A stretch of 56,642 nucleotides of DNA. Source: Chloromonas sp. AAM2 (lineage: Eukaryota; Chlorophyta; Chlorophyceae; Chlamydomonadales; Chlamydomonadaceae). The notes under the pieces were generated by a model that saw only the letters and a program-made list of their open reading frames with translations, ran no database searches and was not told where the DNA came from. Every line of letters begins with the position of its first letter. Positions within the stretch are counted from its first letter, which is position 1. The stretch lies in contig QAXH01005577.1 of assembly GCA_004335635.1 (NCBI GenBank), positions 1 to 56,642 of the forward strand, read 5' to 3'. Below are positions 1 through 11,570 of this stretch, piece after piece. A program made the translations under genes and the position numbers.

Positions 1-259
1 GTCAGCACTGCACGAGAAGCAGAAGCGGAAGGGAAGGGCCCGAGGGCTTGCAAAGCTACTGCCCTGGTCAGAGCTGGTCAGAAGTGGTGCTAAATGTACA
101 CAATGGCTAACGATAGCACAGACTCAGTTAGTGATGGCGTTTGTCAGCATGTTGCTTGATAGCGAGGGTGAGCTGCCTTGTCCACCTGCCTTTGCAATCA
201 GCGGATGGCACCAGACAACACAAAACCTGTGGTCTCAAGTTTATTGAGACATGTTAGGT

Positions 260-576
260 TCAAGCATCAGCCATTTTCAAGCAGGCCGAGTTCAGCAGCT
301 TTGTGGCTGCAGCATGGGGTTCACGAGATCTGTGTACGCTGGTTATCCTATTTCAGGCCCCACCCGCCATCTGCTTCTCAAATCCGATCAGGCGCCTGTT
401 GACATCCAACCTCTGGGCGTCCAGGCTTTGCCATGCATTAGTCAGTTTGTACTCCGTGCGCGTTGATGTTTTCATCTTGTCAAACACCTGATTCATTTTC
501 TTATTCAGTTCCGCAGCCTGTGTGTTCAGGAGCTGAAACCGCTCACACACGAAGTCTTCGTTCATGGCTATGTTGG
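260..576 (-). CDS. Minus-strand copy of the unknown repeat-exon family (partial)
   Basis: One clear exon, complement(364..576), has a CTCTTTTGCAG acceptor and a GTGGGG donor, is open throughout, and is phase 1 at both ends. Its product reads (A)NIAMNEDFVCERFQLLNTQ... and ends EKQMAG. It aligns with the repeat exons of the genes at 2.0-5.2 kb and 30.8-33.7 kb, which share the pattern FxRERLQxLDxEAA at the start and LAG at the end. A possible last exon, complement(260..306), continues in phase for 14 codons to a TGA. No upstream exon was recognised at higher coordinates, so this could be a partial gene or an isolated relic. The predicted protein is helical and coiled-coil-like. The function is unknown. 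The repeat exon is well supported, the terminal exon only weakly. Confidence 0.4.
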
Positions 577-1993
577 CTGCAAAAGAGAAGGATGCCCTGC
601 ACAAGATGAAGATGATGATGACGAGCAGTAATGCCACACAGAGTGAAGGGTTGGAATGATTGACACACCACATATGGTACTTCAGCAGGGCACAACACTC
701 GCCCATTATCCTGTGACGGCTGTACGCGTCACAAGTCCCTTTTTGCAATTGTGCTCAAGCAAAGCCAGCCTGAATGGGCGCAACATGCGAATGCGTTTGC
801 TGTTCAAGGTCACATTCAGAAGACAGGGCTACCTGTGGGCGTTGACAACATAGCCTCTACTGCAAGAGACAGAAACGTTCAGAAGACAGGGCTACCTGCG
901 GCAATCAGGTCGGAACACAATGCACACATAAGCCACAATAGCGGGGAGCAGGTGCAAAAAGCAAAGGTCATGCAGAGGCAATGTGTTCAGACCAAGTGAA
1001 TGAATAGCTGCGGCGTACATCCGATGCAGATGCGTACATCCGAGTGCAGATGCGGGAAAGGCGCCTGGTAACGCCGCTGGCTTATCGCGCGTGTGTTGTC
1101 AGTAATATAGCTTCGGTAGAAAGGGCAGCAGCACTAACTAAGGCTAGCGTGCTGAATTTCAATACCTTGGCAACGTGCACTCACCTATTTGCGCAAATAG
1201 GTGAAGTTTGCGTTGGACGTGCCTCATGGTGTGCACTCCCTCCTTGTAAGCTTACTGCTGCGTGCATGCGAAATCACCAAAGCAGGCTGAGATTACTGCC
1301 AGGCGAACTAGGTGTACTGAAGCTGTCAAGCACTTCTGCTATGCGAGAGCGCCTCGCTGATCCAAGCTCGCCCGAAGATGTGATGTACCGACAGCAGGTC
1401 TGCTCAGCATTCTTGAAAATGAAATTGCGCCCTAGTATGTTGTAAGGCATGGAGCGGCTAGGGTTTGTTCGGCTGAGTCAGCAAACAGGTTGGCAACCAC
1501 ATGCAACTAAACGCGGCCTCGCTCGTAGCTAGCTCAGCGACGCTAGTTCGTTCCGTGAGGCAATTACATATATAGCCACTACGGCACTAGCTTACACCGT
1601 CAAGCAAAAGCTGTCACTTGCATTGCCCGCCGCCTTTGGAGGTACGTCCGACTGTTATCTAATGCCACAGCGTGCCGCTATCCGCATCTTTGGGCACGTC
1701 GTCACTTTTCTACCCGCTGTCGCAAACGCGCCGCGCCTGGAAATGTTCAGTCTAGCCGCACTCAGTATGCCGCATGCTGCCGATTCTACTTCAATTCTCG
1801 GTCCCCAAACACAGTTATCAAAGTGCATTTGCAGTATGAGCTGGCTTGGCACATCGTTCCCACGCACAATCAACATATCGCTAGCACAAACTGGTTGTCA
1901 AACTACACCATGCTGCGCACACAACGACATGGCAATGTGTACAGCCCCTGTTCAGGACCTTACCCAAGCCAAGCGCTGCCCTCATTTTTGCAG
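577..1993. other. Spacer between the left minus-strand copy and the plus-strand repeat gene
   Basis: No ORF here resembles a protein I recognise. A segment near 814-895 repeats itself imperfectly: the string CAGAAGACAGGGCTACCTG occurs twice. If the 260-576 copy is a gene, its missing upstream exons and promoter would lie here, head to head with the next gene. Confidence 0.4.
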
Positions 1994-2010
1994 GGCGCAC
2001 CGCAGTCCAG

Positions 2011-5000
2011 CATGATTGACAATTCCTCGCTGCTCAAGGCGCTAGACACAGAGGCTGACGACCTGATTGAGAAAATTGACGATGCGATGTCGAGGATGGA
2101 CACAGCTTGGTCTGAAGCTCACCATGAGACTTATGCCATTTTGGTCGCTCAAAAGGTCAATCTAGACCTCTGCCGAGAAGACAATGGCAGGTAGGACAAC
2201 TGCGGATTGGTGGCATGGAGTTGCAAGTATTACAAACAACACGTATACCAATTGCGAGCATATCTACCACTTTGACTGTACGCGAGTGGGAATGCATCAG
2301 GCACATTCTGCATGGCCCTGTTAGACGACTTCACAACCATGAACGCCCCAATCCATCGTCCCTTGGAAGGGAACACCAAGGCATGGTGAACTATAATGGC
2401 ATGACGGGTTCAAGTCGTTGAGCAACCAAAAACTCAATCAATGAATGAGTAATGCCCATCAGCGGAAACACATGGTAGGTGAACTAAGATTCTATCCCTC
2501 TCATCTACACCTGAATCTGCATGACAAGCAAGTCATGTCAAGTCTTGTGGTGATGCATCCAATAGGGACACCCACCTTTGACCCCGCCTCTGCCCTGTTC
2601 AACCGTTTCCTTGCTCTGGATTCCTTGCTCTGGGTTGGTCAGCCTCGCCTTGTGCATGACTTGCTAGCGTTTGTGCTCGGTGTACGTTGGCCCTAGCTGA
2701 GCCAACACGGAATCATTCCTACTTATAAATCGTCCTGTCGTGCGCCACAGATGCGCTGGGTTTGGACTTCGTCCGTGAACGACTGCAAGTGTGGGACGAA
2801 GAGGCTGCCAATGTCATTGCAAAGACAGAGAGGGTGCCAACAATCATTCAGAAGCTGGCTCTTGATAGGTACTCTGCAGCTGCAGACATCCAAGGCAAGA
2901 CCTACCAAAGCCTGGTTGAACACAAGCAAGCCTTGGACCTGAAGCGGGCCAACATGGCAATGCGACTGGCAGGTGCGTTGAAGTGACGCCAGTGCAGAGC
3001 GGTTTATGTGCTCCTTGTTGAACCAAGGATGGTTTAATGTATGTCGCAAGACGTCAACTTAAACGCACAAAGGTGTCGGTCTTGCATCTGTATGGGGCCT
3101 TGTACTTCAGACGTGTAAAGTGAATTCGTAGTGTTTTGTATATACCCTACTTGTGCTTGTCAGCGGCCCTAGTTCAATCAGCTCAAGTAAATCAAGCCCT
3201 GCATGGGCTAGGGGTTGATTCTGTCGTGACAAGCCTTTAACTTGAGCAACGAAAGTCAGAGCAACGAAAGGAAGGAATGGAAGCTCACGGCAGTTTGTAA
3301 TGGACTGGCTCATCACGTGATGGAGTCACCGCTGTGTTTTAAGAACTAGTGCCAAGGCCAAGTGCTGAACTACCTGCTTGTGTTTTTTGACTTGTTGCAG
3401 AATCGTTGGGAGTGGAGTACAGTCAGGAGCGGCTCAAAGTACTGGGCACAGAAGCTAAGGAACTCAAGAAGAAGATGGATGGACTGCTTTCAGTCATGGA
3501 AGACATGCCTTTCTGCGGTGTGCGTGCCTGTAATACCGCCTACAAGAGCTTGCTCAACAATAAGAAAGCTTTGGACCAGCACAGGGTTGAGCTCGCAGGT
3601 AGGCCCTGATACTTGAAGCCGATTGCATGCTTTGCACTATCGCCCTTGCAGCTGAAGCCTGGTGAGATGTTTTGCCAGAGAGTTCACTTCAGGTAGTGGT
3701 GGTGGTGGTGGTGATGGCAAGTATGTTTATTGATTTGAATGCAATGTTCCTACAGCCAGCGCCCATCCCAATCAAGCCTCCTCCAATCAACGTATTTGGT
3801 TTCATCTGAATCAAATCAATGTTTAGATCTAGCCCACAGAGGATGTCCAACCAGATGTATCTTTCCTGTTCATAAGCCCCTTGACTAGACACTTGCGACC
3901 AACATGATTTTGCCTGCTTGCCCTGTCTTTTTCAGGAGCCCTGAACAAGCCACCATCGACCCAGGTTGAGCAGGTGCAGGCAGGGGTGGCCCAGGACAGC
4001 AGCCCAGCACCAGCCCAGGAGGAAATGACAATGGGTTAAGTGCTAGCTCGCTGGACAATGCTGCACTGGCTATGTGTGGAGACAGTCACTGTGGACTACT
4101 GTGCATGACTTTAAAGAATGCGCTTTTGAGATGTGGCTGATTCCGGACTGAAGCAATTGCCAGGGAGACTGTTTGTTGCAAGTACCAATGTGGAACATGG
4201 CTTCCAGAACTGCAGTACATGCTACATGCCTGTGACCAGTTTCAGCATTTGCAGCGCACCTTATTTGTTATTTCCTTTGTTTCATGTTCCTTGCCCCATC
4301 AGGTAGGGACCATGAGTTTGACAGGATTGTTCTGCTGAGCCGAACGATTGACTCACTCCAACCGTACAACGCCAAGCTGGTAACCAAGGTGGGTGTTTTG
4401 CATCACCAGATTATCATTGCAGGATTGCAGGACCTGATGCGACCGTTGCCGCTCGCGCCAGTTGTTTTTTTTTCTGTTTTATTTCCCTGCACAATCTTGT
4501 TGTTCTTTTTTTGGCAGACACCCTGTACTGAGCGGCCGGCGTCCGCACCAGATATAAACCCCATTTTCTTGCACTTTTTGGGATTTTGACGTCATGTTTT
4601 TGCGTTGTTGAGGCCACAGGTTACCAGGCAGGACGTTGTCGAGCTTGTCAAGTCCAGTGGCGGGTTCACCATCGTTCCCAAGGACTGCCTGCCAGTGGAC
4701 GAGGATGCAGAGGAGTGCATGGAGTGCCTGCCGCTGTCCAAGGTCGAACTGAAGGAGGGTGGCGAGTATGTGGTGGTGTACCTGCAGTCAAGATTGCCAC
4801 TCAGGGCACAGGTAAGCAGTCTTTTTCTCACACGCCCTGAAATCAGTTCAGTGCATGCACATTCCTCATGACGACATGTCAGAAATAGACATTGAGACTA
4901 GTTGCCCCACCACATATGATCACCCTGCCTGATCATTGTAGCGTTGTTGTATGACTCGGGTGCCTTTCACGGCCACGATCACACTTGATAAATAATACAG

Positions 5001-5208
5001 AAAGGGTTGTGCAATCAAGGTCTGGACTGCTTTGTCTGCAATGCTGCTGTGTCCGGTCTGGGTCAACAAAATGCCAATGCAGTGTCTGCAACAACGCTTT
5101 GTTTTCAAACATGTTTACACGCCTGGTGGGTTGTGTGTGCAGGCGGCGGAGCACTTCGCTAAGATAGGAAGCGCCGACTCCTGGGAAAACGTGACTGCCG
5201 CATCCTAG
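2011..5208 (+). CDS. Unknown repeat-exon protein, gene A
   Basis: Exons supported by splice sites and phase are 2751..2972, 3401..3598, 3936..4034, 4303..4388, 4620..4811 and 5143..5208 (TAG). The first two each encode one helical repeat (DFVRERLQVWDEEAA...RLAG and VEYSQERLKVLGTEAKEL...ELAG) and are phase 1-1. The third encodes a polar linker (PPSTQVEQVQAGVAQDSS). The last three encode the C-terminal module: GRDHEFDRIVLLS, then VVELVKSSGGFTIVPKDCLP and VELKEGGEYVVVYLQSRLPL, then a 21-residue tail. A further repeat-like exon begins at 1994 or at the ATG at 2011, but its donor at 2190 leaves phase 2 and does not join the phase-1 exon at 2751, so the 5' end is unresolved. No signal peptide or membrane segment is visible. 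I do not recognise the family. The paralogue at 30847-33723 has the same exon order and phases. Confidence 0.6.
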
Positions 5209-6066
5209 ACAAGTCTTGTCAGGGTTCGAAAATGTTCTTTCAGCTATCTGTGTATTTCGAAGTCTGTCTCACACCATGCCAGTCGCTCCTGGGATCCTCA
5301 GGCATAACTCTTCTATCACTCTTACTTGCGAAATACTAATGATAATCCTAGTGATGATAGTGTCATGAACATTGACGTGCTGGCTCAGTTTCTTGTTTTA
5401 ATCCATGGTTTCGTTACAACGAATGACGCATGGTGTGAAAGATGCTGTGTGTGCTGCCTTTGTGCTGCCCCTCCTGAGCTGCTGCCAGGGCTGGTCTGGG
5501 CAGCAGCCCTGATATCCTATCAATAGTTGTGACCCACTGACAGCCCACCTCAGCAACTAATGCAACACTTCAACCTTGCGGCATGACAATGTTTGTGAAT
5601 GTTAAGTGGTACTATGACCAGAAAAATAATCAAGTGTCTTGAATTATTGTGCCCTTCTTCGTAACTCCCTTCATCGCGACAAGGCAAACTCCTTGTCAAA
5701 GTAGAACCCCGCACACCTCGCAAAAAGCATCGCACGGTACGATAGGCGGTTGTGTGTGTCAACAGCTGCGACAGACTCTGCCCGCCTTGCCACATTTGTG
5801 GCCTTACCGAGGTTTTACTTGGCCCAGGACATCAATAAGGCCATCACCAGGAAAGCCATCGCAGGACCAGGGGCAATCTATGGACTTACTCAGGTCACTC
5901 AAGCTGCTGGCTACACGATGCGACAATCCGTGAAAGCCTCAATCCAGGCACAGCAACCATGTTCACGTTTTACATCCTTCACTAACAAACCTGACGATCA
6001 AGCAAGATTCTATAGTGTTGGTGCATTGCGGGCCGTCATTATGCGCAAGTGTACAACACTACAGTT

Positions 6067-6243
6067 TATACGTACAATACGTCAGTACACATATGTGTCT
6101 CAGTTGGCATGATCATGCGACATCTCTGTGTGCGAAAAAAATGATCATGCGACATCTCTGTGTGCGAAAATATATACGTACAATACGTCAGTACACATAT
6201 GTGTCTCAGTTGGCATGATCATGCGACATCTCTGTGTGCGAAA
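6067..6243. repeat. Tandem duplication, unit about 105 bases
   Basis: A block beginning TATACGTACAATACGTCAGT and ending CATCTCTGTGTGCGAAAA occurs twice. A third partial copy of its right half (ATGATCATGCGACATCTCTG) lies between the two full blocks. The copies look nearly identical, which suggests a recent event. Confidence 0.8.
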
Positions 6244-6978
6244 AGCATCTCGCAAACTCCGATAACACTAGTTGACGAACCCTTACGAATCTGCTGACAC
6301 TTGCCTACAATCGCAAAGTCAATGCACATAGGGCGAGCAAGGATGCAGTCAAACGAGGCAGTGTGGCGAGCGACGGGAAGCCTGGTGCCTGTTTGGCTTT
6401 ACCTGATAGCTTTTGCAAGGCCGCTACCTGCGTACCCCATTGCAAGCACCGAGCGCGCCAGCAGTGGTACCACCGACTTGCGTCCAAGGCACCGCCTCGT
6501 CTGAGCCATGCAATTACGCAGAGTGCGGCCGACAGAAACGTCACAAACGCCTTGCGAATGGCTGTTGCATGAAGTGGGCATGAGGCGACGACAAGGCTGC
6601 TGTTATCGCTCGACAGCCCAGTTGCTCAGTCTGGCACATGCGCCGCAGTTTCTGTTGGTCCTGCGAGTTGCTGGCCACGGCGCGCCCGTACAGAAGTCCC
6701 AGCAGCCGCTTGCCCGCGAGCACCGGATCTGGCCATCCATGAGCATCCTGTAAAATACGTACAGCAGCCGGGTGATCGCGAGCTTACTTACACTTGCTGT
6801 TGTGCCTTACATAAACCCTCCGCCGTAGCCGTTCTGTAATCGCTCACATACCCAGTAGCAAACATTTTCCCGTATGAATAGATTGCGCCACATGAGTAGA
6901 ATGCGCCACAGTAGTAAATCTAACAAAGCCCAGGAGTGCCGTGGTGCTCATCCTCCTGACTTACGTCAACCGGCGTCC

Positions 6979-6979
6979 C

Positions 6980-7025
<46 letters not shown>
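6979..7025. repeat. TTTC microsatellite
   Basis: An uninterrupted run of about eleven CTTT/TTTC units in intergenic DNA. Confidence 0.95.
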
Positions 7026-7564
7026 AACAAAGCCAATTTTGGAATGCGCAACCTAGCACGGTACTCGGATAGCAATTCAGGTCGAGGCCAAACAAATCGG
7101 TCAAGGAAGTCGACTAATACTTAAACTTAAGGGATCTGCTTTCCTGCTCCAGGTAAGCACCTGGGCACCTCCAGCTTGATTACGAGCTGTTGTGCGTGCT
7201 CTGTATCGACGGACCGGATGTGCCTTCACAACAACTGCGCACTGGGCTGAGGCAACTTTCGCATCCACGGTAATCGAGCCGTTCTCCGTGGTGAACTTGT
7301 TTGAGAGCAAACGAGTTGCGTTGGCATCCCCATTCTTCTGCAACCATCTGACAACTCTCCGTTGCCTCGTCGGTCAGGCTGGCGTCTGCTGCTCTCGACC
7401 GTCATTCAGCGCTGTGTCCCAATGAAGGCTTTCAGTACGTGGGTGGCAGCTCGGGGTGCATTTTGCACGCGCTGGACATTCTGAACTCGCTTACGTCACG
7501 AATACACTATCATAATCAGTTTGTCGGCAGAACACATGATCGGGCGGCCTACACAACGGCTTAC

Positions 7565-7708
7565 CTGTGCCCTGAGTGGCACTCTTGACTGCAGGAACAC
7601 CACCACATACTCGCCACCCTCCTTCAGTTCGACCTTGGACAGCGGCAGGAACTCCATGGTGAACCCGCCACTGGACTCAACCAGTCGAATATCATCTTTC
7701 TCGCTAAC
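7565..7708 (-). pseudogene. Relic of the C-terminal module exon of the unknown family (copy C)
   Basis: This is equivalent to exons 4620..4811 (gene A) and 33160..33351 (gene B), with the same phase-0 acceptor (CCGTGCAG) and GTAAGC donor. It reads VSEKDDIRLVESSGGFTMEF, then the conserved VELKEGGEYVVVFLQSRVPL. It is 144 bases rather than 192: a 48-base in-frame deletion has removed the 16 residues from IVPKDCLP to the acidic DEDAEEC segment. No repeat exons, GRDxEF exon or tail exon were recognised nearby on the minus strand, so this is most likely an orphan exon. A shorter functional splice form cannot be excluded. Confidence 0.6.
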
Positions 7709-8054
7709 CTGCACGGACCAGCATGGTGGTTGGGCAGATGATCCTCGGCGTCCGTGATACTTCTTGCTAACCTGTGTCCTCTTGACCTTGCACAAACCAA
7801 CGCATTGCTGCTTTGGAATCTAAACATGCCATCTGTAGCGTGGGCATGCCATCTTCCCGTAGTTCTGCCCAAATGCAGCGTGCAACAGGTGCTCCGGAGA
7901 TGTCGACTCGTGCACATGCAACTGTGCATACCGTGACACCATCACTATGTATGGCTTGGCATCAAAGGCGACGCCCATGGGAAGCTGTGCAGAAGCTGGC
8001 CCAGGTCGTAAGTAACAGGCTGTGGGACGTCTCCTGGCAACGGGCGTCTCCTCA

Positions 8055-8080
8055 ATTGTCCCAGAACTGGCAAACTTCTT
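8055..8080 (+). repeat. Partial copy of interspersed element R4
   Basis: Contains TGTCCCAGAACTGGCAAACT, also found at 12748 and, with one change, near 8930. The 5' half of the element is missing here. Confidence 0.6.
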
Positions 8081-8204
8081 TACCAGTCAGTCATGGAACG
8101 GACCGGGAGCGGTCAACAAGCGTCAAGCACAATACACATGCAGATAACAGAAGTAGGTGGGGTTTTCGGGCTTAGTACCAGCAGCCCAACGCGAACTTTC
8201 AACT

Positions 8205-8272
8205 TATTTCTCAGGGTAGGTCAGGGCGGTACACATCCCGACCCGTGTCATGTGACGGCTTCCCTGATGTAA
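8205..8272 (-). repeat. Interspersed element R1, reverse copy
   Basis: On the minus strand it runs from a CATCAGGGAAGCCGTCACA-type start to CGCCCTGACCTACCCTGAG. It is one of the best preserved copies and is very similar to the copy at 37745. Confidence 0.8.
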
Positions 8273-8896
8273 AATTGCCTTTAGTACGTGGACACAGCAG
8301 CCTGGCCGCACGCATGGTAATCGTCACACAACTTCTCGTTGAACAAACTAGGGAGAAGGGAGATGGCGGCGCAGGGACCGCCTCAGGCGCCTCGCACAAG
8401 CAGCGCACATGCCGCTGCCTCATCATGCGAGGCAAAAGCCAGGGCTTTCGCCTCAGGCAAGGTGAGCATGGGCAACGGGCATGCGAAAAGGTGCATACCC
8501 AGGTTGCGCGCCAACTTTGCCCTGCCAAATTTGCGAAGGTGCGTTTCGTGCCAGCACAACGCGGCAGCCTTTCCCTCGCTTGCAGGAGGTCATAGATCTT
8601 TCTTTCATCAGCGATGAGGAGGTGCAGGAGGTCATGGTCGGCCAGCCAAGCAATCCTCTTAAGGTTTTACACACACACGGCTGTTGAGCTTCTACATCGG
8701 TTTGTTGAGCTTGACACTGAGCTTGTTGTTGATTGATGAATAACATAAATGAACAATAGGGTTGGATAAGGATAGCTGAAATTGAGCTACTTCCTGTGGT
8801 TTTGTTGATTTCTTGCCCTTTCCTGTGTTGATTTTGTTGACTAATAGCATTTTGTACTCTGGCATGAACCCTGCTCTCACGGGCTTTGCTGTCACA

Positions 8897-8960
8897 ACAC
8901 TGGTTCCAGTGCTATTCCTGGAAACTGTCCCAGAACTGGCAAACATCTTTTTTTTTTGCA
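8897..8960 (+). repeat. Interspersed element R4
   Basis: Begins TGGTTCCAGTGCTATTCCTG, continues with GTCCCAGAACTGGCAAAC and ends in a T-rich run. It matches 12718-12780 with a few substitutions. Confidence 0.7.
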
Positions 8961-9241
8961 GCTGTTGTGGTTGTACATGCATAAACTACACGTGTGCATA
9001 CGCTCGAGCTGGGTTCGCGTAATCACTCTATGGTGTCAGCGTTCTCCTTTCTCTCGCCCGCGCCGCCAATCCCAACTCTCCGCGCAGGCCACCTACTATT
9101 TGTTTTGGTCAGACGTATGAGGCCGGGTCTCCACAGGAGCTCATCGCACACATCATCAGGTGCTGTGAGTCACAGACTGTGGGTCGCGTGGCATCTGGCC
9201 TGCTTTGCTGATCCGAAACCATCAAGCATCCAGGAACTAGA

Positions 9242-9663
9242 ATGACACGTCGAACGACGCTGGCCACAATCATCCTGATTATGGTCGTCTGTGGTGAGCC
9301 CCGTCTGGAATTGGTTCTGACGCAATGTGTCGGAGCGTGTGTTTACCCGGTCTTGAAAGACCACTCCTGTTTCTGTTGTCCTAAGTCAATGTTTGCGTTA
9401 TCCCGTGTCCAGGGTTGGTGATCGTGGACGGAGCTGTGGGTATGGAGACAAAGGTGCGTGCAAACAAGCCACTCAGACATGATGACACATGTTCCCGAAT
9501 TCTGAATCATTACAGGGTCTGATGATTGTATATCTGTGCACTTTTTTGATACCACGTTTTGTTTGTCGTATTGCGAGCCTTGCAGCACAATGGCGGCAGG
9601 ACGCTCCTCTCCGCTCAGGCTGGTGCGTCACCTTGTGCTGCATGCATGCTACGGCAGATGTAA
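9242..9663 (+). CDS. Possible small secreted or membrane-anchored protein
   Basis: A phase-consistent model has exons 9242..9293, 9413..9453 and 9586..9663 (TAA), with donors GTGAGC and GTGCGT and acceptors GTCCAG and TTGCAG. The 56-residue product begins MTRRTTLATIILIMVVCG and continues LVIVDGAVGMETK. This is a short basic start followed by a strongly hydrophobic segment, as in a signal peptide or signal anchor. The remainder is short and has two cysteines (CAAC). No family is recognised. The exons are very short and the model rests only on splice signals and the hydrophobic start, so it could be chance or the 5' part of a longer gene. Confidence 0.25.
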
Positions 9664-9885
9664 TGGTTGCATGCGTGGAATGGTGACTGCTGCATGCATG
9701 TATGTAATCGTGGCATGGAGTCGTGGCTGCTGCATACATGAAAACGATGGGTGATAAATGCATGCATGAAATCGTGACGGTCGCATGCATGGAGTTCTGA
9801 CTGTGCATAATGGCACACGCCATGGCTGTTCCAGGGGTTGCCAATAATCCTATTTTTCCCCTGTCTCAGTCGCCTAGCTTAGCAT

Positions 9886-9935
9886 CGTGGGTTGAACCAT
9901 GAAAAGCCATGTAATGATGATGATGATGATGATGA
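9886..9935 (+). repeat. Interspersed element R3 with an ATG microsatellite tail
   Basis: Reads CGTGGGTTGAACCATGAAAA, then GCCATGTA and a run of about six ATG units. The other copy is at 22782-22826, inside a GRP170 intron. Confidence 0.75.
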
Positions 9936-11497
9936 GTCGCCTAGGCCCTGGCTTATCCTGCCGTGGCAGAGAAATCCCTGACAAAATTTACTATCTTGCA
10001 AACCACTTCAGAAAAAAGAAAGATCACATCACTCGTCCTCTGCATCATCAGCAGGCGTTGCCAACACAGGAAAATCATCAGACTTTTCCTCCCTGCCTTC
10101 CGACATCTCATCCAATGTCTCGGTGTTTAGGCTTGCCTTTGAGAGTCCTCATCATCACGCTATTTGAATTTTTCTTCTCGGATACTTCCGCTTTACTTAC
10201 CGTGACACTGTACTTCAAAACTCCGTTTCCTTGGGCTCCAAAGCCACTCTAGGGTAGAATAGGGCTGCAGCCAGGAATTGCAGGTATGGCTTACAAACTT
10301 CCGCTATCCTCAAATATCTTCTGCCTGAGCGGCAGCAACCGAAAGCAGGACCCCCTTGAATATCCTGGCCGGCAGGAATTTCCTGGCCTTCTCCTCATGC
10401 CTGGTTGAGCCTGACCCTCTCGAAATCCTGGAGCCAGCAGTCCTGGCGGAACTATCCTGGTACAGGCTGCATGCATGAAAGAGTACACCGCGAATCTTGA
10501 TGGTAACACTTACGTTTGGTGTTTTTGCGACATACATGCGTTGGAGCAAACCCGGGGTGACATGTTGTCAGACAGCCCAACCAAAGACGACTGGTCCGCG
10601 GTGGAACAACGGTGGGGTGTAATCAGCCCCAATCAGAAAAATATGTTATTGGTGCGCATTGTGAGACTCCGAGAGACGCTTTGAGACTGAGCGTTTTTGA
10701 GAGTGAGAATAATTCACGAAGTTGAGCGAGGCGACTGCGTTAAACCAAAGTTGTCAAGGGACAAGGCGAGAACACAAGATACGATGCACCAATTGTGAGA
10801 CTGTGGCTTGCGACGCTCTCGGTTGCATTGCTGCTGACATTGGTTTTATTCATTCGCATCATCTGGCGCCGCAGGGTTTGGACACCTTGGCCGAGGAGTT
10901 GGTACGCGAAGACTAGCGCCGGACTCAGCGCTTGGTAAGCTCAATGCGATTCCAAACTGGAAATCGTGTCTTGTCGAAGGTGCTGACGCGCTCCAGGTGC
11001 TGACGTTTTCAAACCTTCATGCGCGAAGTTGTCCGGCTGACACTCGGAAGCGGCATTTTTGACAGTGCTGCAGCACCTCAGCAGCGCATTGTTATCCTTG
11101 CTTGTGCTGCAGGTCGGAAGCTGCTGCATGGGGCTGTCCCTGGTAGGCCTGGCCCCTGATGGGCCCTTCCCCAAACGGCCCGTGGCCCCAGTCCCTGGGC
11201 CGCTGAAGAAGGACAAGCACTTGCACACCCGTGCTGGCATACTGTGAAGTCCAGCTGCACAGCCCCCCGATTGATTGATGATTGACCCATGAAGCAAATA
11301 GGCACATGAAGCAAGGAACTCGCAGACACTTGAAAAGCCAATTTCAATGATGCTGTTGAAGCATTTCATTTTCTATTACGCTGAACATTACCTCTGACTT
11401 TGAATCTGCTTAATACAACATTCGCTCAGGAAAGGCGCTTTGCCCTCTGGCCTGAGGATGCCATTTGAAAACAAGGAACTAAACACCGCGCACATTT

Positions 11498-11570
11498 GTT
11501 TACACCAGGGAAGCAGTCTAAGGACAGGGGAAGTGTATCATCCCGACCTACTCCAAGCAAAAAATGAGCT
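11498..11570 (+). repeat. Interspersed element R1, forward copy (diverged)
   Basis: Starts TTTACACCAGGGAAGCAGTC and contains ATCCCGACCTACTCCAAGCA. Its middle part is more degraded than in other copies. Confidence 0.6.

Larger units (their letters stand above)
5209..7564. other. Spacer without a recognised gene
   Basis: It lies between the end of gene A and the minus-strand relic. It contains a tandem duplication (6067-6243) and a TTTC microsatellite (6979-7025). Short ORFs are present, but none has recognisable domains or convincing splice-linked neighbours. Confidence 0.4.
7709..9241. other. Spacer with interspersed repeats, no recognised gene
   Basis: It contains one copy of the R1 element (8205-8272) and one full and one partial copy of R4 (8897-8960, 8055-8080). 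No conserved coding segment was recognised on either strand. Upstream exons of copy C would be expected here but were not found. Confidence 0.4.

Noticed and set aside
9640..9810. ATGCATG-rich stretch as a possible CRISPR or regulatory array
   Set aside because: Units are irregular in length and spacing and the context is a eukaryotic spacer; it is simple-sequence DNA.
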